This document shows positions 35,857 through 44,377 of a stretch of DNA of 64,000 nucleotides, one piece after another; positions within the stretch are counted from its first letter, which is position 1; each line of letters starts with the position of its first letter. The stretch lies in the NCBI RefSeq assembly GCF_000176175.1, contig NZ_ACZP01000014.1, positions 992,001-1,056,000 of the forward strand. Direction: 5' to 3'. Source of the DNA: Vibrio furnissii CIP 102972 (GTDB taxonomy: Bacteria; Pseudomonadota; Gammaproteobacteria; Enterobacterales; Vibrionaceae). The notes beneath the pieces were generated by a model. The model worked only from the letters and a program-made list of their open reading frames with translations. It was not told the DNA's origin and did not search any database. The position numbers were made by a program, and so were the translations under genes.

Positions 35857-36030
35857 ATGACAGTGGCCGGTGATTGGCTGCAACAACGGTTGATTCGAGG
35901 CCTGCGGTTGATGAGAAGAGTGTGGTTGATCGAAAGACTGCAGTTGATGGAAAGACTGAGGTTGATAGGAACACAGCGGCTGAAGCGCCGCTGTGACGTA
36001 AAGCGGTGCGAAAGGGCTATTTGGCTTTAA
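35857..36030 (+). CDS. Possible 57-aa Leu/Arg-rich peptide encoded by 18-bp repeats
   Basis: An open frame of 57 codons runs through the five 18-bp repeats and beyond. It gives six-residue units such as RLMRRV, WLIERL, QLMERL and RLIGTQ, basic and hydrophobic. Its end overlaps the convergent thioesterase gene by 14 bases. The ribosome site is poor. It may be only a by-product of repeats whose length is a multiple of three. Confidence 0.3.
   Translation: MTVAGDWLQQRLIRGLRLMRRVWLIERLQLMERLRLIGTQRLKRRCDVKRCERAIWL
35884..35973. repeat. Five tandem 18-bp repeats, core GTTGAT
   Basis: Units begin at 35884, 35902, 35920, 35938 and 35956. Each carries GTTGAT at the same place; the third and fourth also share GAAAGA ends. 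Flanking sequence does not continue the pattern except for a partial unit (CAGCGGCTGAA) after 35973. Confidence 0.85.
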
Positions 36031-36508
36031 GGTATTTCACGTGCGCTTCCATCTCTTCGCCAATTTCGGTGCGCATATTCATCAATCGGACGGCGGAGTT
36101 GTGCAGTTCGATGTCTTCTTGCGTGGTGGGGATCCATTCCGGTACTGCGGTGGGTTTACCACTTTCATCCACGGCGACCATGATCACGATGCAATGCGTG
36201 GTCAGACGGTTTTTTAACTCTTTTGGATCGCTGGCCTGAACATCAATCGCGACGTGCATGGAGGTTTTGCCGGTGTAAATCACTTTGGCACTCACTTCGA
36301 CCAAATTGCCGACATGAATCGGCGCCACAAAACGAATGCCCCCGGCGTAAGCGGTGATGCAGTATTTGCCACTCCAAGCCGCAGAACAGGCGTAGGCCGC
36401 CAAGTCGATCCATTTCATCACGGCGCCGCCGTGCACTTTACCACCAAAATTCACATCACCGGGCTCTGCTAAAAAACGCAGAGTAATATCTCGTTTGCCA
36501 CTGCTCAT
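36017..36508 (-). CDS. Hotdog-fold acyl-CoA thioesterase (YciA/BACH-like)
   Basis: Protein of 163 residues. DVNFGGKVHGGAVMKWIDLAAYACSAAWSG is the hotdog core with the catalytic Asp region, followed by VAPIHVGNLVEVSAKVIYTGKTSMHVAIDV. These fit hexameric acyl-CoA thioesterases of the YciA/ACOT type. The ATG at 36508 has AAGGAT in place, better than 36523. It probably hydrolyses cytosolic acyl-CoA; chain-length preference unknown. Confidence 0.88.
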   Translation of the reverse strand: MSSGKRDITLRFLAEPGDVNFGGKVHGGAVMKWIDLAAYACSAAWSGKYCITAYAGGIRFVAPIHVGNLVEVSAKVIYTGKTSMHVAIDVQASDPKELKNRLTTHCIVIMVAVDESGKPTAVPEWIPTTQEDIELHNSAVRLMNMRTEIGEEMEAHVKYLKAK

Positions 36509-36625
36509 AGGCTGATCCTTCATTATTCAACACGGACAAGGGATTGTTCTGTACTAATAACGAATCTATAACTTATTCGCAATGTTTTGTTCATTTTGTT
36601 TCGCTTTGCCGGTGAAAAAGGCAAG

Positions 36626-36657
36626 AAAAAACCCCTTTTGCGTGCAACAAAAGGGGT
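36626..36657 (-). terminator. Minus-strand terminator upstream of luxI
   Basis: ACCCCTTTTG (36631-36640) pairs with CAAAAGGGGT (36648-36657), with an A-run before it on the plus strand, so it ends leftward transcripts. The nearest leftward gene above it is luxR (stop at 37429), on the far side of luxI. Confidence 0.75.
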
Positions 36658-36767
36658 CTCATGTCGGAATGGTACGATTAATTATATTCGGGTGTACCTT
36701 AATTTTTAGCCAACTGATTGCTAGTAAATCAGAGGGCCTGATAATAATGTAAACAAGGCTAAGACGT

Positions 36768-36787
36768 AACTGTTCGATCGGACAGGT
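36768..36787. promoter_or_regulatory. lux box upstream of luxI
   Basis: AACTGT, eight bases, ACAGGT. It agrees with 16 of 20 positions of the V. fischeri lux box as I recall it. Centred about 68 bases before the luxI start, as expected for a LuxR-controlled promoter. Confidence 0.75.
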
Positions 36788-36845
36788 TTCCTCATTTAAG
36801 AGATTGTTTAGCGTGATTTCTCCATTAACCAATAGGAGAAGTCCG

Positions 36846-37427
36846 ATGAGTATCTCAATCCACAGTTATCAATTCACTACCGTTCCAGCACACGACTACC
36901 TGGCGCTGCTTAAACTGCGCTTTAAGGTGTTCTCTGAACGTTTGCACTGGGAGCTGGAAACCCATGAAGGGTTAGAAAGCGACGAGTACGACATTCCAAG
37001 TGCCCATTACCTCTATGCAAAAGGGGATGAAGGGCACCTGATTGGCTGCTGGCGCATTTTGCCAACCACAGACAACTACATGCTCAAAGATACCTTTCCG
37101 GAGCTTCTGGGTGACGTACAGGCCCCGAAAGGCAAGCGTATCTATGAACTGAGTCGTTTTGCGGTCGACAAAGAGTTTTCGGCGCAATCCGGCGGGGTGA
37201 GTAACGTGACGATGAAGATGTTCCAATCGCTCTATCATCACGCGCAGCGTCAAGGCATTGAACGGTATGTGACCGTCACCTCGACTGGCGTAGAAAAGCT
37301 GATTAAGCGACTGGGCATTCCGTGTGAGCGGGTGGGGGACAAGCAGGTTCACATGCTGGGCGATACGCGCTCCGTAGCGCTGTTGATCCCCATGAACGAC
37401 CACTATCGTGAGAGTGTGGGCGCTTGA
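36846..37427 (+). CDS. LuxI-family acyl-homoserine-lactone synthase
   Basis: Protein of 193 residues. The conserved LuxI residues are visible: LRFKVFSERLHWELETHEGLESDEYD (Arg, Phe, Trp, Glu, Asp) at about 23-48, then GCWRILPTTDNYMLKDTFP and YELSRFAV (Glu, Arg). AGGAG precedes the ATG at 36846. It makes an acyl-homoserine lactone from S-adenosylmethionine and acyl-ACP. It converges on the luxR gene with one base between the stops, an arrangement also seen in EsaI/EsaR-type pairs. Confidence 0.94.
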   Translation: MSISIHSYQFTTVPAHDYLALLKLRFKVFSERLHWELETHEGLESDEYDIPSAHYLYAKGDEGHLIGCWRILPTTDNYMLKDTFPELLGDVQAPKGKRIYELSRFAVDKEFSAQSGGVSNVTMKMFQSLYHHAQRQGIERYVTVTSTGVEKLIKRLGIPCERVGDKQVHMLGDTRSVALLIPMNDHYRESVGA

Positions 37428-37428
37428 T

Positions 37429-38151
37429 TCAAATGTAAGGATTGATATAGCCACCTAAGATGGCTTTAGTGATAGCTTGGTAGCGATTCGTCGCGCCAAG
37501 CTTTTTACAGGCATTGGCGATATGAAATTTCACCGTGCGCTCAGAGGTGTCGATGATCTTGGCAATCTCCCACGCACTTTTCCCCTCTGCTGCCCAAGTG
37601 AGGCATTGGTTTTCACGGGCGGTCAATTCAATACGCGGCGCCGCATCTTTGTGGCAGCGTGCGATGTTATGAATGTTGTGCGACAGCAGTGGAATGATCA
37701 GTTGCGAGGTTTGAATCGCGTCACAGTTGAGCTCGTAATGGCGCGTATCCGAGGTGGCGAAACTCAACATCCCAAACTCACCGCGCAGGCCGTGAATCGG
37801 AATCGAAAACCCTTCTTTTAAGCCGTTAATTCGCGCTTCTTCAAACATTTCGTGCGCTTGATTGGATGCCACGGGAATCTGCGACCATCGAATCGGTAAA
37901 AAGTTGGTCATGCTGTATTGCACGATCGGGTCAACGTGCATGAAGCCCGCTTCATCGTATTGCTGACGCCAACTGGCTGGGTAGTTATCGGTGATTATGG
38001 TTTCACTGGTGGTCAGTGTCGGTTGCAATGACAGTCCAAACAAGAAGTATTCGTGGTCGATAATATTATTTAGCGCCGCCAGCGTACTCTCCAGATTTTC
38101 GTAACTGGTGATCACTTGGTTTTCTTGAACAAGGCGGAGAATCTTCTGCAT
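37429..38151 (-). CDS. LuxR-family quorum-sensing regulator
   Basis: Protein of 240 residues. The autoinducer-binding domain shows YPASWRQQYDEAGFMHVDPIV (Trp, Tyr, Asp-Pro) and WSQIP, and the C-terminal HTH is LTARENQCLTWAAEGKSAWEIAKIIDTSERTVKFHIANACKKLGA. Partner of the convergent luxI. No strong Shine-Dalgarno. A palindrome TGATATTAATATCA lies 36 bases upstream. Confidence 0.94.
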   Translation of the reverse strand: MQKILRLVQENQVITSYENLESTLAALNNIIDHEYFLFGLSLQPTLTTSETIITDNYPASWRQQYDEAGFMHVDPIVQYSMTNFLPIRWSQIPVASNQAHEMFEEARINGLKEGFSIPIHGLRGEFGMLSFATSDTRHYELNCDAIQTSQLIIPLLSHNIHNIARCHKDAAPRIELTARENQCLTWAAEGKSAWEIAKIIDTSERTVKFHIANACKKLGATNRYQAITKAILGGYINPYI

Positions 38152-38186
38152 TTAAGGATAATAATCTAAGAGCAACAATGAGATAG

Positions 38187-38200
38187 TGATATTAATATCA
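38187..38200. promoter_or_regulatory. Palindrome upstream of luxR, HapR/SmcR-site-like
   Basis: TGATATTAATATCA is a perfect 14-base palindrome. It shares the TGATA-N4-TATCA frame of sites bound by the V. harveyi LuxR/HapR/SmcR family. It sits in the promoter area of the luxR gene. Confidence 0.45.
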
Positions 38201-38269
38201 GATAAGCGCGAAAGGCAAGATGACATTAGTCTGATGTCCGGATTTTGTGCGCGGGTGGGCGAAAACGAA

Positions 38270-38293
38270 AGAAAGCGCGGACTCGCGCTTTCT
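38270..38293 (-). terminator. Probable terminator of glpR-type gene
   Basis: AGAAAGCGCG and CGCGCTTTCT form a 10-base stem with a 4-base loop right after the stop codon; on the minus strand it is followed by TTCGTTTTC, a broken T-run. Confidence 0.55.
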
Positions 38294-38295
38294 AA

Positions 38296-39057
38296 TTAAG
38301 CCACTTGAATGGTGACTTCGTGCTCTTTCGCAAAATTCGCGATTTCTTTTGGTGGTTCTTGATCGGTGATGATCAAATCCACATCGGCCAGCGTGCCGAG
38401 CTTCACCATGGCGTTGCGGCCAAACTTACTGTGATCGACGGCGAGAAAGACACAGCGGCTGTTTTCGATAATGGCACGTTTCACTCGCACTTCATGGTAG
38501 TCGAAATCGAGCAGCGAACCGTCGTAGTCGATACCACTGATGCCGAGAATGCCAAAATCAAGCCGGAATTGAGAGATGAAATCGAGCGTGGCTTCCCCCG
38601 TGACGCCGCCATCTTTGTTGCGCACTTCACCGCCGGCCAAAATGATACTGAAATCCGGTTTCGCCATCAAAATGGTTGCGACATTGATGTTGTTGGTCAC
38701 GATGCGCAAGTTATGGTGTTCGTCCATCAAAGCGCGAGCCACCGCTTCGGGGGTGGTGCCGATGTCGATAAACAGCGTGGCACCGTCGGGAATGTGTTTG
38801 ACCAGCGCGGAGGCCACTTTCTCTTTTTCGCCTTGCGATGTCACCTGACGCGTATGATAGGACGAGTTTTCAGAACTGGTTGCAATGGTGGCGCCGCCGT
38901 GGTTGCGACGCAATTTGTTGTCATCCGCCAGCTCATTCAGATCACGGCGAATGGTTTGTGGGCTTACATTGAATCGTTCAACCAGTTCGTCGGTGCTGAC
39001 AAACCCTTGGCTTTGAACCAATTCGATGATTTCTTGATGGCGTTTTACCGCTTTCAC
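38296..39057 (-). CDS. glpR: GlpR-type DeoR-family repressor
   Basis: Protein of 253 residues, the length of E. coli GlpR. N-terminal HTH KRHQEIIELVQSQGFVSTDELVERFNVSPQTIRRDLNELAD, then the sugar-phosphate sensor domain with LFIDIGTTPEAVARAL, VTNNINVA, ILAGGEVRNKDGGVTGEATLDFISQFRLDFGILGISGID. GTG at 39057 is preferred because AAGGA lies 7 bases upstream and it yields a GlpR-like start; ATG 39075 and 39063 are alternatives. No glp genes adjoin it. A GlpR-like inverted repeat lies upstream. Confidence 0.9.
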   Translation of the reverse strand: MKAVKRHQEIIELVQSQGFVSTDELVERFNVSPQTIRRDLNELADDNKLRRNHGGATIATSSENSSYHTRQVTSQGEKEKVASALVKHIPDGATLFIDIGTTPEAVARALMDEHHNLRIVTNNINVATILMAKPDFSIILAGGEVRNKDGGVTGEATLDFISQFRLDFGILGISGIDYDGSLLDFDYHEVRVKRAIIENSRCVFLAVDHSKFGRNAMVKLGTLADVDLIITDQEPPKEIANFAKEHEVTIQVA

Positions 39058-39143
39058 AGGCATGTCCTTATACATTGAATTGCTACAAGTGTACGGTTTA
39101 GCACACTAAATTCAATTGATTAGCGAGAGTTTTACAACGTTGC

Positions 39144-39179
39144 TGTTCGTTTTAAGCTTCGTTTCACATAAAACGAACA
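39144..39179. promoter_or_regulatory. GlpR-like inverted repeat upstream of glpR
   Basis: TGTTCGTTTTA (39144-39154) is the exact reverse complement of TAAAACGAACA (39169-39179), 14 bases apart. TGTTCG...CGAACA are the half-site ends of GlpR operators, but the centre is longer than in E. coli. Likely autoregulatory. Confidence 0.55.
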
Positions 39180-39198
39180 TGACCTGCCGTGGCTTTTG

Positions 39199-39214
39199 AT
39201 GCTCATATGAGCAT
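39199..39214. repeat. 16-bp perfect palindrome ATGCTCATATGAGCAT
   Basis: It lies six bases after the EamA stop and about 140 bases before glpR. Either a small stem at the end of the EamA mRNA or an operator. Confidence 0.6.
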
Positions 39215-39220
39215 TCATGC

Positions 39221-40120
39221 TTACGCCTGCGCTGCGTTTTCAACGGGTTTGATTACTCTGCGACGTACTTTCAGTTGCGACAGAATCACCCCACTGACCA
39301 CCATCACGCCGCCCAAGACATGATAAACGTGAATCTGTTCGCCCAGCAGCGTGGCCGCTAAGCTGACCGCAACCACGGGCAGCAAGTTCATAAACATAGC
39401 GGTAGAATCTGCACCAATCGCATCGATGGCTTTGATCCACATCCAAGGTGCTAGCAAAGAGGCCGCAACTCCAGCGTAAGCGATCAGCGGCAGCGACCCT
39501 TCGGTTGGAAGCAAGTGGTCGCTGCTTAGCCATAAGGGCACCAGCATAATGACCGCACACACGCCTTGCAGGTAGATTAACGTCCAGTTGCTCAATGGCA
39601 TTTTCCAGCGTTTTAACAGCACGCAGTAAATCGCGTACACCAGTGCCGCCAAGACCATCAAGCCGTCGCCTTGCGTCACGTCTTGGTTGAGAAAGAACAG
39701 CACATCGCCCTGACCCAGCATAAATGCCAGCCCTGACAACGAAATCACGCCGCCAACAATACTCAAACCGGAAATGCGTTTGTTCAGCAGCGGCACGCTG
39801 ATGAACACGCTCATCAACGGCACCAGCGAGGTGATGAGCGACATGTTAGACGCGGTGGTGGTCAGCCCAGCGTAATAGCCGAGCGATTGGTTCAGCACCA
39901 TGCCGAGCAAGGCCAAAAAGGCCAATTTCGCTAAATAGGGTTTGATGATGTGACGCTGACGAATCACCGCTGGCAAACAAAACGGCGTTAAAATCAACAT
40001 GGCTAAAAACCAGCGATAGAAGCTCATCGCACTGGGTTCGATGGTGCTGGCTGCAAGTTTATTGACGATGGAGTTACCACCCCAAATCAGCACAGTAAAC
40101 AGTGGAAGAAGATAAATCAT
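39221..40120 (-). CDS. EamA/DMT-family permease
   Basis: Protein of 299 residues with ten hydrophobic segments; it opens LLPLFTVLIWGGNSIVNKLAA and carries the second-repeat WIKAIDAIGADSTAMFMNLLPVVAV, both typical EamA stretches. Divergent from an AraC-type regulator with a 99-base gap, so probably controlled by it. Substrate unknown. Confidence 0.88.
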   Translation of the reverse strand: MIYLLPLFTVLIWGGNSIVNKLAASTIEPSAMSFYRWFLAMLILTPFCLPAVIRQRHIIKPYLAKLAFLALLGMVLNQSLGYYAGLTTTASNMSLITSLVPLMSVFISVPLLNKRISGLSIVGGVISLSGLAFMLGQGDVLFFLNQDVTQGDGLMVLAALVYAIYCVLLKRWKMPLSNWTLIYLQGVCAVIMLVPLWLSSDHLLPTEGSLPLIAYAGVAASLLAPWMWIKAIDAIGADSTAMFMNLLPVVAVSLAATLLGEQIHVYHVLGGVMVVSGVILSQLKVRRRVIKPVENAAQA

Positions 40121-40219
40121 GTGCGCCTCGTCTCAATTTGCGTCATGGAAACTAGTTTGACAGGTCTATATAATTACATATATCTCTAAAACGACATTGC
40201 GAGCGATAGGAAGACAAGT

Positions 40220-41008
40220 TTGAAAAAACGCGCCAGAAACCTTCATCCATCATTATCAATCGAGCGTGCACCATCCGACGTATTTATGAATTTCGAGGCG
40301 TTTTTGTCTAATACCGAAACGCGCGAACACAGCCACCCCTGGGGGCAGGTTCAGCTCATCTCGGGGGGGATTTTGGAGATGGAAGCGGAAGACACGCGTT
40401 TTCTGGCGCCACCTCATTTGGCGATTTGGGTGCCAGCCGGTATTCGCCATCGCAGTTACAATCGCAAACCAATCGAGTATTGTTCCCTCAACATCGCTGC
40501 GGCGATGACCACGGCATTCCCCAGCAAAACCAGCCTGATCAAAGTCACGCCAATTGTTTCGGCGATCATTGATGATTTTCGTCAAAGGGAAATCAGCGTG
40601 GCGGAGGCGCCGCAGGACCTGCGTTTGGTGCAAGTGTTGCTCGATCAGTTGGCAACCCGTGAAACTCAGCACCATTTTCTGCCATCAAGCAGCAATAAGT
40701 ATTTAGCGCCGATTTTGTCGGCGGTGGAAGAGAACCCGACCGATGACACCAGCTTGCAACAGTGGGCGGAGCGCGTGCACACCACGGAGCGCACCTTGGC
40801 GAGGCACTGTCAGGCGGAGTTGGGCATGAGTTTTACCGAGTGGCGACTGCGCGTGCGGTATCTGTATTCGATGGATTTGCTGCGCAACGGGCATTCGGTG
40901 AAAGAAGTGGCGCTTACGTTGGGATACAACCAAGCCAGTCCGTTTATTGCGATGTTTAAAAAATACTCCGGGCAGACCCCGGAGCAATATAAAAACCGTT
41001 TGTTGTGA
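40220..41008 (+). CDS. AraC-family regulator with cupin sensor
   Basis: Protein of 262 residues. Cupin motif REHSHPWGQVQLISGGILEM near residue 35, then a C-terminal HTH pair ending VKEVALTLGYNQASPFIAMFKKYSGQTPEQY. The start is TTG at 40220, supported by AGGAAG six bases before it. Related to the YdeO/NimR-like group often found opposite a drug/metabolite exporter, which is the case here. Confidence 0.88.
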   Translation: MKKRARNLHPSLSIERAPSDVFMNFEAFLSNTETREHSHPWGQVQLISGGILEMEAEDTRFLAPPHLAIWVPAGIRHRSYNRKPIEYCSLNIAAAMTTAFPSKTSLIKVTPIVSAIIDDFRQREISVAEAPQDLRLVQVLLDQLATRETQHHFLPSSSNKYLAPILSAVEENPTDDTSLQQWAERVHTTERTLARHCQAELGMSFTEWRLRVRYLYSMDLLRNGHSVKEVALTLGYNQASPFIAMFKKYSGQTPEQYKNRLL

Positions 41009-41067
41009 TCGCCATGAGGCGCGATACACGGCGGTGTTGGCGTTAAACCTCAGCCAGCACATTCAAC

Positions 41068-41988
41068 TCACTTAATCTGAGTCAACACATAGTCCAGCGC
41101 GCCAACAATCGCAGCCACTTGCGCATCGTTACACTCTTCATCGGTAACGCTCGGGCTGTCTGGGTACACTTCGGTGGTGGAGCCATACACACAATTGGTC
41201 ACGCCGCCGCACAGGCCGAGTGCCTTCATCGGATAAAGAATCACGCCGTCTTGCACCACTGCCGAGCCAATAATTTCGCCGTTGTCATCGGCTGGCGCGA
41301 TATGGGTCACTTGGCGCACCGATTGAATGATTGCCGCCTGAAATTCAGGTTGTGGGTTGTCGCTGTCGCCAACGGTGTAAAAGCCATCCGGAATGATGCC
41401 GGCGTCATAGGCGATACCATCGCGTGCCGCCAATGCCGGGCGAAACTCACTTTCGTCAGTATCGGTGGTTTCGTGCAAATCAATGTGCATCAAGATGTTT
41501 GGCAGCGTTGCCACGAGGGCCATCAGATTCGCGGATTCTTCAGCCGGGGTTTCGGCATAAAACGACCGGTTGGGATCAATCGCATTTGGGTTCCAGCGGT
41601 TGATCGTCTCGTAACCCCATGGGCTGATACAAGGCGCGGCCACAATGTTGACATGAGATTCGTAGCGTTTGGCTTGGGTCGCGAGAAATTTCAGCGCGCC
41701 GTGAACGCCACTGGTTTCGTACCCGTGCACGCCACCGGTGATCAACATGGTCGGCTTATCGGCTTGCCAATCGCGGGTTTTGATGCAAAACAGCGGAAAA
41801 CGCGCCGGATCGTACGACAGTGCGCCATATTGTTCGACCTCAAAAGCTGAGCGCAACGCCTCAATTTTGGGCACCACTTCACGTTGGTATTCTCGTTTGA
41901 CGGTGGTTTGTGCGCGCCAAGCTTGGCGTTCAGATTCACCCCAAGGTTGACCTGGCGTGCCAATGGGGTAGGTGTATGCAGAGTTCAT
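41068..41988 (-). CDS. M14-family metallopeptidase / succinylglutamate desuccinylase-like protein
   Basis: Protein of 306 residues. GGVHGYETSG carries the HxxE zinc motif (about 86-95), MHIDLHETTDTDESE the third His (about 170), and FRPA and NRSFY match M14 carboxypeptidase/aspartoacylase patterns. No signal peptide, so cytoplasmic. ATG 41988 follows AGGGAAAG. Substrate unknown; an amide deacylase or carboxypeptidase role is likely. Confidence 0.82.
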   Translation of the reverse strand: MNSAYTYPIGTPGQPWGESERQAWRAQTTVKREYQREVVPKIEALRSAFEVEQYGALSYDPARFPLFCIKTRDWQADKPTMLITGGVHGYETSGVHGALKFLATQAKRYESHVNIVAAPCISPWGYETINRWNPNAIDPNRSFYAETPAEESANLMALVATLPNILMHIDLHETTDTDESEFRPALAARDGIAYDAGIIPDGFYTVGDSDNPQPEFQAAIIQSVRQVTHIAPADDNGEIIGSAVVQDGVILYPMKALGLCGGVTNCVYGSTTEVYPDSPSVTDEECNDAQVAAIVGALDYVLTQIK

Positions 41989-42165
41989 GGACTTTCCCTG
42001 TAAGTGGAACAAGCTATGCAGAGTAATCCGCGAATGCCCGGTGTGCAACTGTGGCTCAGGGTGTCGGCGTGTTTTGCGACTTTTCTTGTGGTTATGACTA
42101 ACCGATTCACCGGGTTAGTGTTACATTTCGTTTCATCGATTCCTGATAACAAAAAGAGACTGTTC

Positions 42166-43074
42166 ATGGCTGGAGCGAGCTTACTGACTTTGTTGGACGA
42201 TATTGCGACGGTGCTGGATGACGTTGCCGTGATGTCGAAAGTAGCGGCCAAAAAAACCGCAGCGGTACTGGGTGATGATTTGGCGTTGAATGCCCAGCAA
42301 GTGTCGGGCGTAACGGCAGAGCGAGAGATCCCGGTGGTGTGGTCGGTGGCCAAAGGATCGTTTCGCAACAAATTCATTTTGGTGCCGGCTGCGCTAATCA
42401 TCAGTTCAATTGCGCCTTGGCTCATCATGCCGCTACTGCTGCTGGGTGGGTTGTTCCTCTGTTTTGAAGGCGCAGAGAAAGTGCTGGAAAAGCTGTTTCA
42501 TACACAGCCGGAGACATCACCGGAAGAAGCCCTAGAAGCATTGGGGCAGCTCAGTTTGGAAGAGTACGAGCAGAAGAAAGTGAAAGGGGCAATCCGCACC
42601 GACTTTATTCTGTCGGCCGAAATCATTGTGATTGCGCTGAGCACCGTTCAAGGCAAAGAGATGATGACGCAAATTGTGGTGGTGAGCTTGATTGCCATGA
42701 TCATGACCGCAGGGGTGTACGGGCTGGTGGCCGGGATCGTCAAGTTGGATGACTTGGGCTTTTATCTTGAACGCAAGTCCAAAGGCCAAGGGTGGCTAGC
42801 AAGCGTGGGCGGTGTGTTAGTCAGTTTTGCGCCGAAGTTGATGAAAGCGCTTACCGTGGTCGGCACGGCGGCGATGTTCTTGGTTGGCGGTGGCATTGTG
42901 GTGCACAACGTACCGATGATTCATCACTGGATTGAACCCGTGTTGATGGATTTGCCGAATCTGTCATTGGTGAATTCACTGGTTCCGGTGGTGCTCAATG
43001 GCTTGATTGGTCTGGTTGCAGGCTTAGTGATTGTGGCCGTGATGGAAGTTGTGCACAAAGTACGCGGCCAATAA
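42166..43074 (+). CDS. DUF808 (YedI-like) inner-membrane protein
   Basis: Protein of 302 residues. The conserved start AGASLLTLLDDIATVLDDVAVMSKVAAKKTAAVLGDDLALNAQQV defines the DUF808/YedI family, followed by six or so membrane segments. ATG 42166 gives this start; upstream in-frame codons overlap the divergent gene. Function unknown in all members. Confidence 0.9.
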   Translation: MAGASLLTLLDDIATVLDDVAVMSKVAAKKTAAVLGDDLALNAQQVSGVTAEREIPVVWSVAKGSFRNKFILVPAALIISSIAPWLIMPLLLLGGLFLCFEGAEKVLEKLFHTQPETSPEEALEALGQLSLEEYEQKKVKGAIRTDFILSAEIIVIALSTVQGKEMMTQIVVVSLIAMIMTAGVYGLVAGIVKLDDLGFYLERKSKGQGWLASVGGVLVSFAPKLMKALTVVGTAAMFLVGGGIVVHNVPMIHHWIEPVLMDLPNLSLVNSLVPVVLNGLIGLVAGLVIVAVMEVVHKVRGQ

Positions 43075-43166
43075 ATAAATCGTTGTCGTGAAGATAAAAC
43101 ATTTCAATGGTGATTTGTCAGTGAAGGAATAGACTAGCGCTTTTCTTTTTCCGGCAGTCACCCTAT

Positions 43167-44300
43167 ATGCATTGTGAATTCTTTGAACAGCAACGCTGCA
43201 CGTCTTGCACGCATTGCGCCACGCCTTACGCTTCTCAGGTTGAGATCAAAGATAACCAACTCAAAGCACTGCTGACGAACTTGGCGCCACAGCAATGGCT
43301 GGCGCCCATGCGCAGTCAAGAAACCGCATTTCGCAATAAAGCCAAAATGGTGGTGCTCGGCGCCGCACATGCGCCGATTCTTGGCATTGAAAGTCAACTT
43401 GACGGCGCTGCGTTGTCACTCACGCAGTGCCCACTCTATCCGGCACCCACGCAAGCGTTGCTCGAATATCTGCAGCAATGGATTCGCATTGCGGGCATTC
43501 CGCCCTACAACAAAGCCAAGAAAAAGGGCGAACTCAAATTCATCCTGCTGACTCGCAGCGAACACAACGGCCAGTTCATGCTGCGCTTTGTCAGCCGCAG
43601 CACAGCGGTGCTGCCGCGAATTGAACGCAATTTGCCTGCATTGTTGGCGGCGTTCCCGGCGATTGAAGTCGTATCGGTCAATATTCAGCCCGTGCACATG
43701 GCAAGGCTTGAAGGTGAGGAAGAGATTTTTCTCACTGACACGCAAGTGTTGATGGAGCAGTTCAACGATGTGCCGATGGTGATTCGTCCGAAAAGCTTTT
43801 TCCAAACCAACCCGCAGGTCGCGTCATCGTTGTACGCCACCGCGCGTCAATGGGTGCGCGAGTTAGCGCCGGCGCACATGTGGGATCTGTTTTGTGGGGT
43901 GGGTGGCTTTGCACTGCATTGTGCATCACTCACCACGGCAGTCACCGGGATTGAGATTGAGCCGGAAGCGATCGCCAGTGCCAAGCGCTCGGCCAGCGCG
44001 ATGGGGATTGATAATCTCAGCTTCGCGGCGCTCGATTCGGCGCAGTTTTCATTGGGGCAGGACGTGGCGCCGGATTTGGTGTTGGTGAATCCGCCTCGCC
44101 GTGGTTTAGGGGATGCGCTGACCCAGCAACTCGCGATGTTGGCCCCGAAACATATCATCTACTCCAGCTGCAATCCATTGACGATGAAAAACGATGTGGA
44201 ACAACTGACGGACTATCGCGCGGTGAAGCTGCAATGGTTTGATATGTTCCCGCACACCGAGCATGCTGAAGTGTTGCTGTTGCTTGAACGCACTGCCTAA
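43167..44300 (+). CDS. rlmC: 23S rRNA (uracil747-C5)-methyltransferase RlmC
   Basis: Protein of 377 residues. N-terminal iron-sulphur Cys cluster C-x5-C-x2-C ([15 protein letters not shown] region), AdoMet site [13 protein letters not shown] (about 239-251), NPPRRG and the catalytic Cys in IYSSCNP (near 334). Size and the lack of a TRAM domain point to RlmC (RumB) and not RlmD. Confidence 0.93.
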   Translation: MHCEFFEQQRCTSCTHCATPYASQVEIKDNQLKALLTNLAPQQWLAPMRSQETAFRNKAKMVVLGAAHAPILGIESQLDGAALSLTQCPLYPAPTQALLEYLQQWIRIAGIPPYNKAKKKGELKFILLTRSEHNGQFMLRFVSRSTAVLPRIERNLPALLAAFPAIEVVSVNIQPVHMARLEGEEEIFLTDTQVLMEQFNDVPMVIRPKSFFQTNPQVASSLYATARQWVRELAPAHMWDLFCGVGGFALHCASLTTAVTGIEIEPEAIASAKRSASAMGIDNLSFAALDSAQFSLGQDVAPDLVLVNPPRRGLGDALTQQLAMLAPKHIIYSSCNPLTMKNDVEQLTDYRAVKLQWFDMFPHTEHAEVLLLLERTA

Positions 44301-44308
44301 AACGGATT

Positions 44309-44338
44309 AAAAAAGGAGAGGTGAGCCTCTCCTTTTTT
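44309..44338. terminator. Bidirectional terminator between rlmC and pyrC
   Basis: AAAAAAGGAGAGG, loop TGAG, CCTCTCCTTTTTT; serves both converging genes. Confidence 0.9.
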
Positions 44339-44377
44339 GTGTTTGCCATGCAGCCGTTAACGTCGTGGCTTAGCGGC

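Larger units (their letters stand above)
36509..36845. promoter_or_regulatory. Gap between the thioesterase gene and luxI
   Basis: It contains a minus-strand terminator (36626-36657) and the lux box (36768-36787), both described separately. No further gene is visible. Confidence 0.6.

Noticed and set aside
35884..35973. CRISPR array
   Set aside because: The repeats are directly tandem with no spacers and only 18 bases long.
38305..39078. 257-codon plus-strand frame opposite glpR
   Set aside because: Antisense to a clear GlpR; no family features.
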